Shown here: piece after piece, positions 5,727-6,589 of the stretch
How the letters are laid out: every line of letters starts with the position of its first letter
Numbering within the stretch: the first letter of the stretch is position 1
From: an uncultured Flavobacteriales bacterium
GTDB taxonomy: Bacteria > Bacteroidota > Bacteroidia > Flavobacteriales_D > Sanyastnellaceae
DNA: 6,589 nucleotides
Direction of reading: 5' to 3'
NCBI GenBank assembly: GCA_937996585.1
Contig: CALKUW010000359.1
Coordinates: forward strand, 1 to 6,589
Made by a program: the position numbers and the translations under genes
Notes under the pieces: generated by a model
Databases searched by the model: none
Told to the model about the DNA's origin: nothing
What the model saw: the letters and a program-made list of their open reading frames with translations, nothing else

Positions 5727-6589
5727 ATGGAATACGACTTCAAGGCCATCGAGGCCAAGTGGCGGGCAACGTGGAATGAAAAGGGCACGTACCGCGCCGA
5801 GGAGGTGGCGGACAAGCCGAAGTATTATGTCCTCGACATGTTCCCCTACCCCAGTGGAGCTGGCTTGCATGTCGGCCACCCGCTCGGCTACATCGCCTCG
5901 GACGTCATTGCGCGGTACAAGCGCCAGTGCGGATTCAACGTCCTGCACCCCCAGGGCTACGACAGCTTCGGCCTGCCCGCAGAGCAATATGCCATCCAGA
6001 CCGGCCAGCATCCCGCCATCACGACCGATCGCAACATCGCCCGCTACCGCAGCCAGCTCGACCTGCTCGGCTTCAGCTACGACTGGAGTCGGGAGGTGCG
6101 GACGAGCAGCCCGGACTACTACCGCTGGACGCAGTGGATCTTTGCCCGCCTGTTCGAGCACGGGTACGACCACGAGGCGGGCAAGGCCCGTCCGATCGAG
6201 GCCCTGACCCAGGTCTTCTCAGTGTCGGGCAATGCCGGCCTGGGTTGGTCGGTCGGGGAGGACACCCTGCTTGAAGCCGGATGCGCCGCTTGGGGCGACG
6301 GCTTCGACGGCATGTTCTCCGCTGACCAGTGGAACGGGCTCGATGTGGCCGGCCGCAATGGCATCCTGATGGCCTACCGCCTGGCCTACCTCGCCGACAG
6401 CGAGGTCAACTGGTGTCCAGCCCTCGGCACGGTGCTCGCCAACGATGAAGTGGTGGGGGGCCTCAGTGAGCGGGGGGGGCATCCGGTGGTGCGCAAGAAG
6501 ATGCGCCAGTGGATGATGCGCATCACGGCCTACGCGGATCGGCTGCTCGACGGACTCGACACCATCGATTGGTCCGACAGCATCAAGGA
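5727..6589 (+). CDS. leuS: Leucyl-tRNA synthetase, 3' part cut by window edge
   Basis: This class I aminoacyl-tRNA synthetase attaches leucine to tRNA-Leu. Only the first 287 residues are visible, out of roughly 900 expected. The N-terminus MEYDFKAIEAKWRATW leads into DMFPYPSGAGLHVGHPLGY (37-55), where HVGH (48-51) is the HIGH ATP-binding motif; HPQGYDSFGLPAEQYA (74-89) and FSYDWSREV (116-124) are further class I LeuRS blocks. Residues about 148-225 form an insert relative to E. coli LeuRS, placed before VNWCPALGTVLAND (227-240). The cysteines of the E. coli zinc knuckle that follows WCP are absent (VVGGLSERGGHPV, 242-254). Both traits fit what I recall of Bacteroidota LeuRS. The visible end (LLDGLDTIDWSDSIK) precedes the editing domain, which with KMSKS lies outside. 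The ATG choice is supported by the conserved N-terminus. It is divergent from the deacetylase gene and likely transcribed on its own. Confidence 0.96.
   Translation, partial: MEYDFKAIEAKWRATWNEKGTYRAEEVADKPKYYVLDMFPYPSGAGLHVGHPLGYIASDVIARYKRQCGFNVLHPQGYDSFGLPAEQYAIQTGQHPAITTDRNIARYRSQLDLLGFSYDWSREVRTSSPDYYRWTQWIFARLFEHGYDHEAGKARPIEALTQVFSVSGNAGLGWSVGEDTLLEAGCAAWGDGFDGMFSADQWNGLDVAGRNGILMAYRLAYLADSEVNWCPALGTVLANDEVVGGLSERGGHPVVRKKMRQWMMRITAYADRLLDGLDTIDWSDSIK

Noticed and set aside
5646..6173. N-terminal extension of the deacetylase frame to 391 codons
   Set aside because: The extra part is antisense to leuS and resembles no deacetylase N-terminus. The family alignment supports a start at GTG 5627.

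Overview
The window looks like a piece of a high-GC (estimated by eye at a little over 60%) Bacteroidota chromosome, most plausibly of Flavobacteriales type. Three observations point this way. (1) The LeuRS fragment has the N-terminus and the long insert before the WCPALGTVLAND block that I associate with Bacteroidota LeuS. (2) The RF2 has the SPY and KKKIEWGSQIRSYV forms known from that phylum. (3) None of the gene starts has a well-spaced Shine-Dalgarno sequence, which is usual in Bacteroidota. The assignment comes from recalled family features, not a database search.

Layout, left to right. A leftward cluster reads recX (2733-2242) > prfB (2248-1142) > fumC (1130 to beyond the left edge). 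recX and prfB overlap by 7 bases, and prfB and fumC are 11 bases apart, so co-transcription is likely. Divergent from recX across 65 bases is a rightward gene (2799-4532) for a 577-residue protein with five tandem DUF349-type repeats and no known function. Its 3' end overlaps by 44 bases, tail to tail, a leftward gene for a CheY-like single-domain response regulator (4923-4489). Upstream of that, on the same strand, lies a NodB-family polysaccharide deacetylase (5627-4998). Across a 99-base divergent gap, leuS (leucyl-tRNA synthetase) starts at 5727 and runs off the right edge.

The genes do not form one obvious pathway. They are mostly core housekeeping functions (translation termination, tRNA charging, TCA cycle, RecA modulation) with an orphan signalling receiver, a sugar deacetylase and the DUF349 protein between them. 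fumC and leuS are cut only by the window edges and look intact up to there. There are no tRNA or rRNA genes, mobile elements, CRISPR arrays or long repeats that I can see, and no gene-free stretch longer than 100 bases.

The most interesting points are the RF2 gene, which lacks the usual in-frame TGA autoregulatory frameshift site but keeps its surrounding pattern; the DUF349 repeat protein; the antisense 3' overlap with a hairpin just past the DUF349 stop; and a LeuRS that has lost the zinc-knuckle cysteines and gained an insert. I found no convincing evidence of a wholly new multi-gene system.
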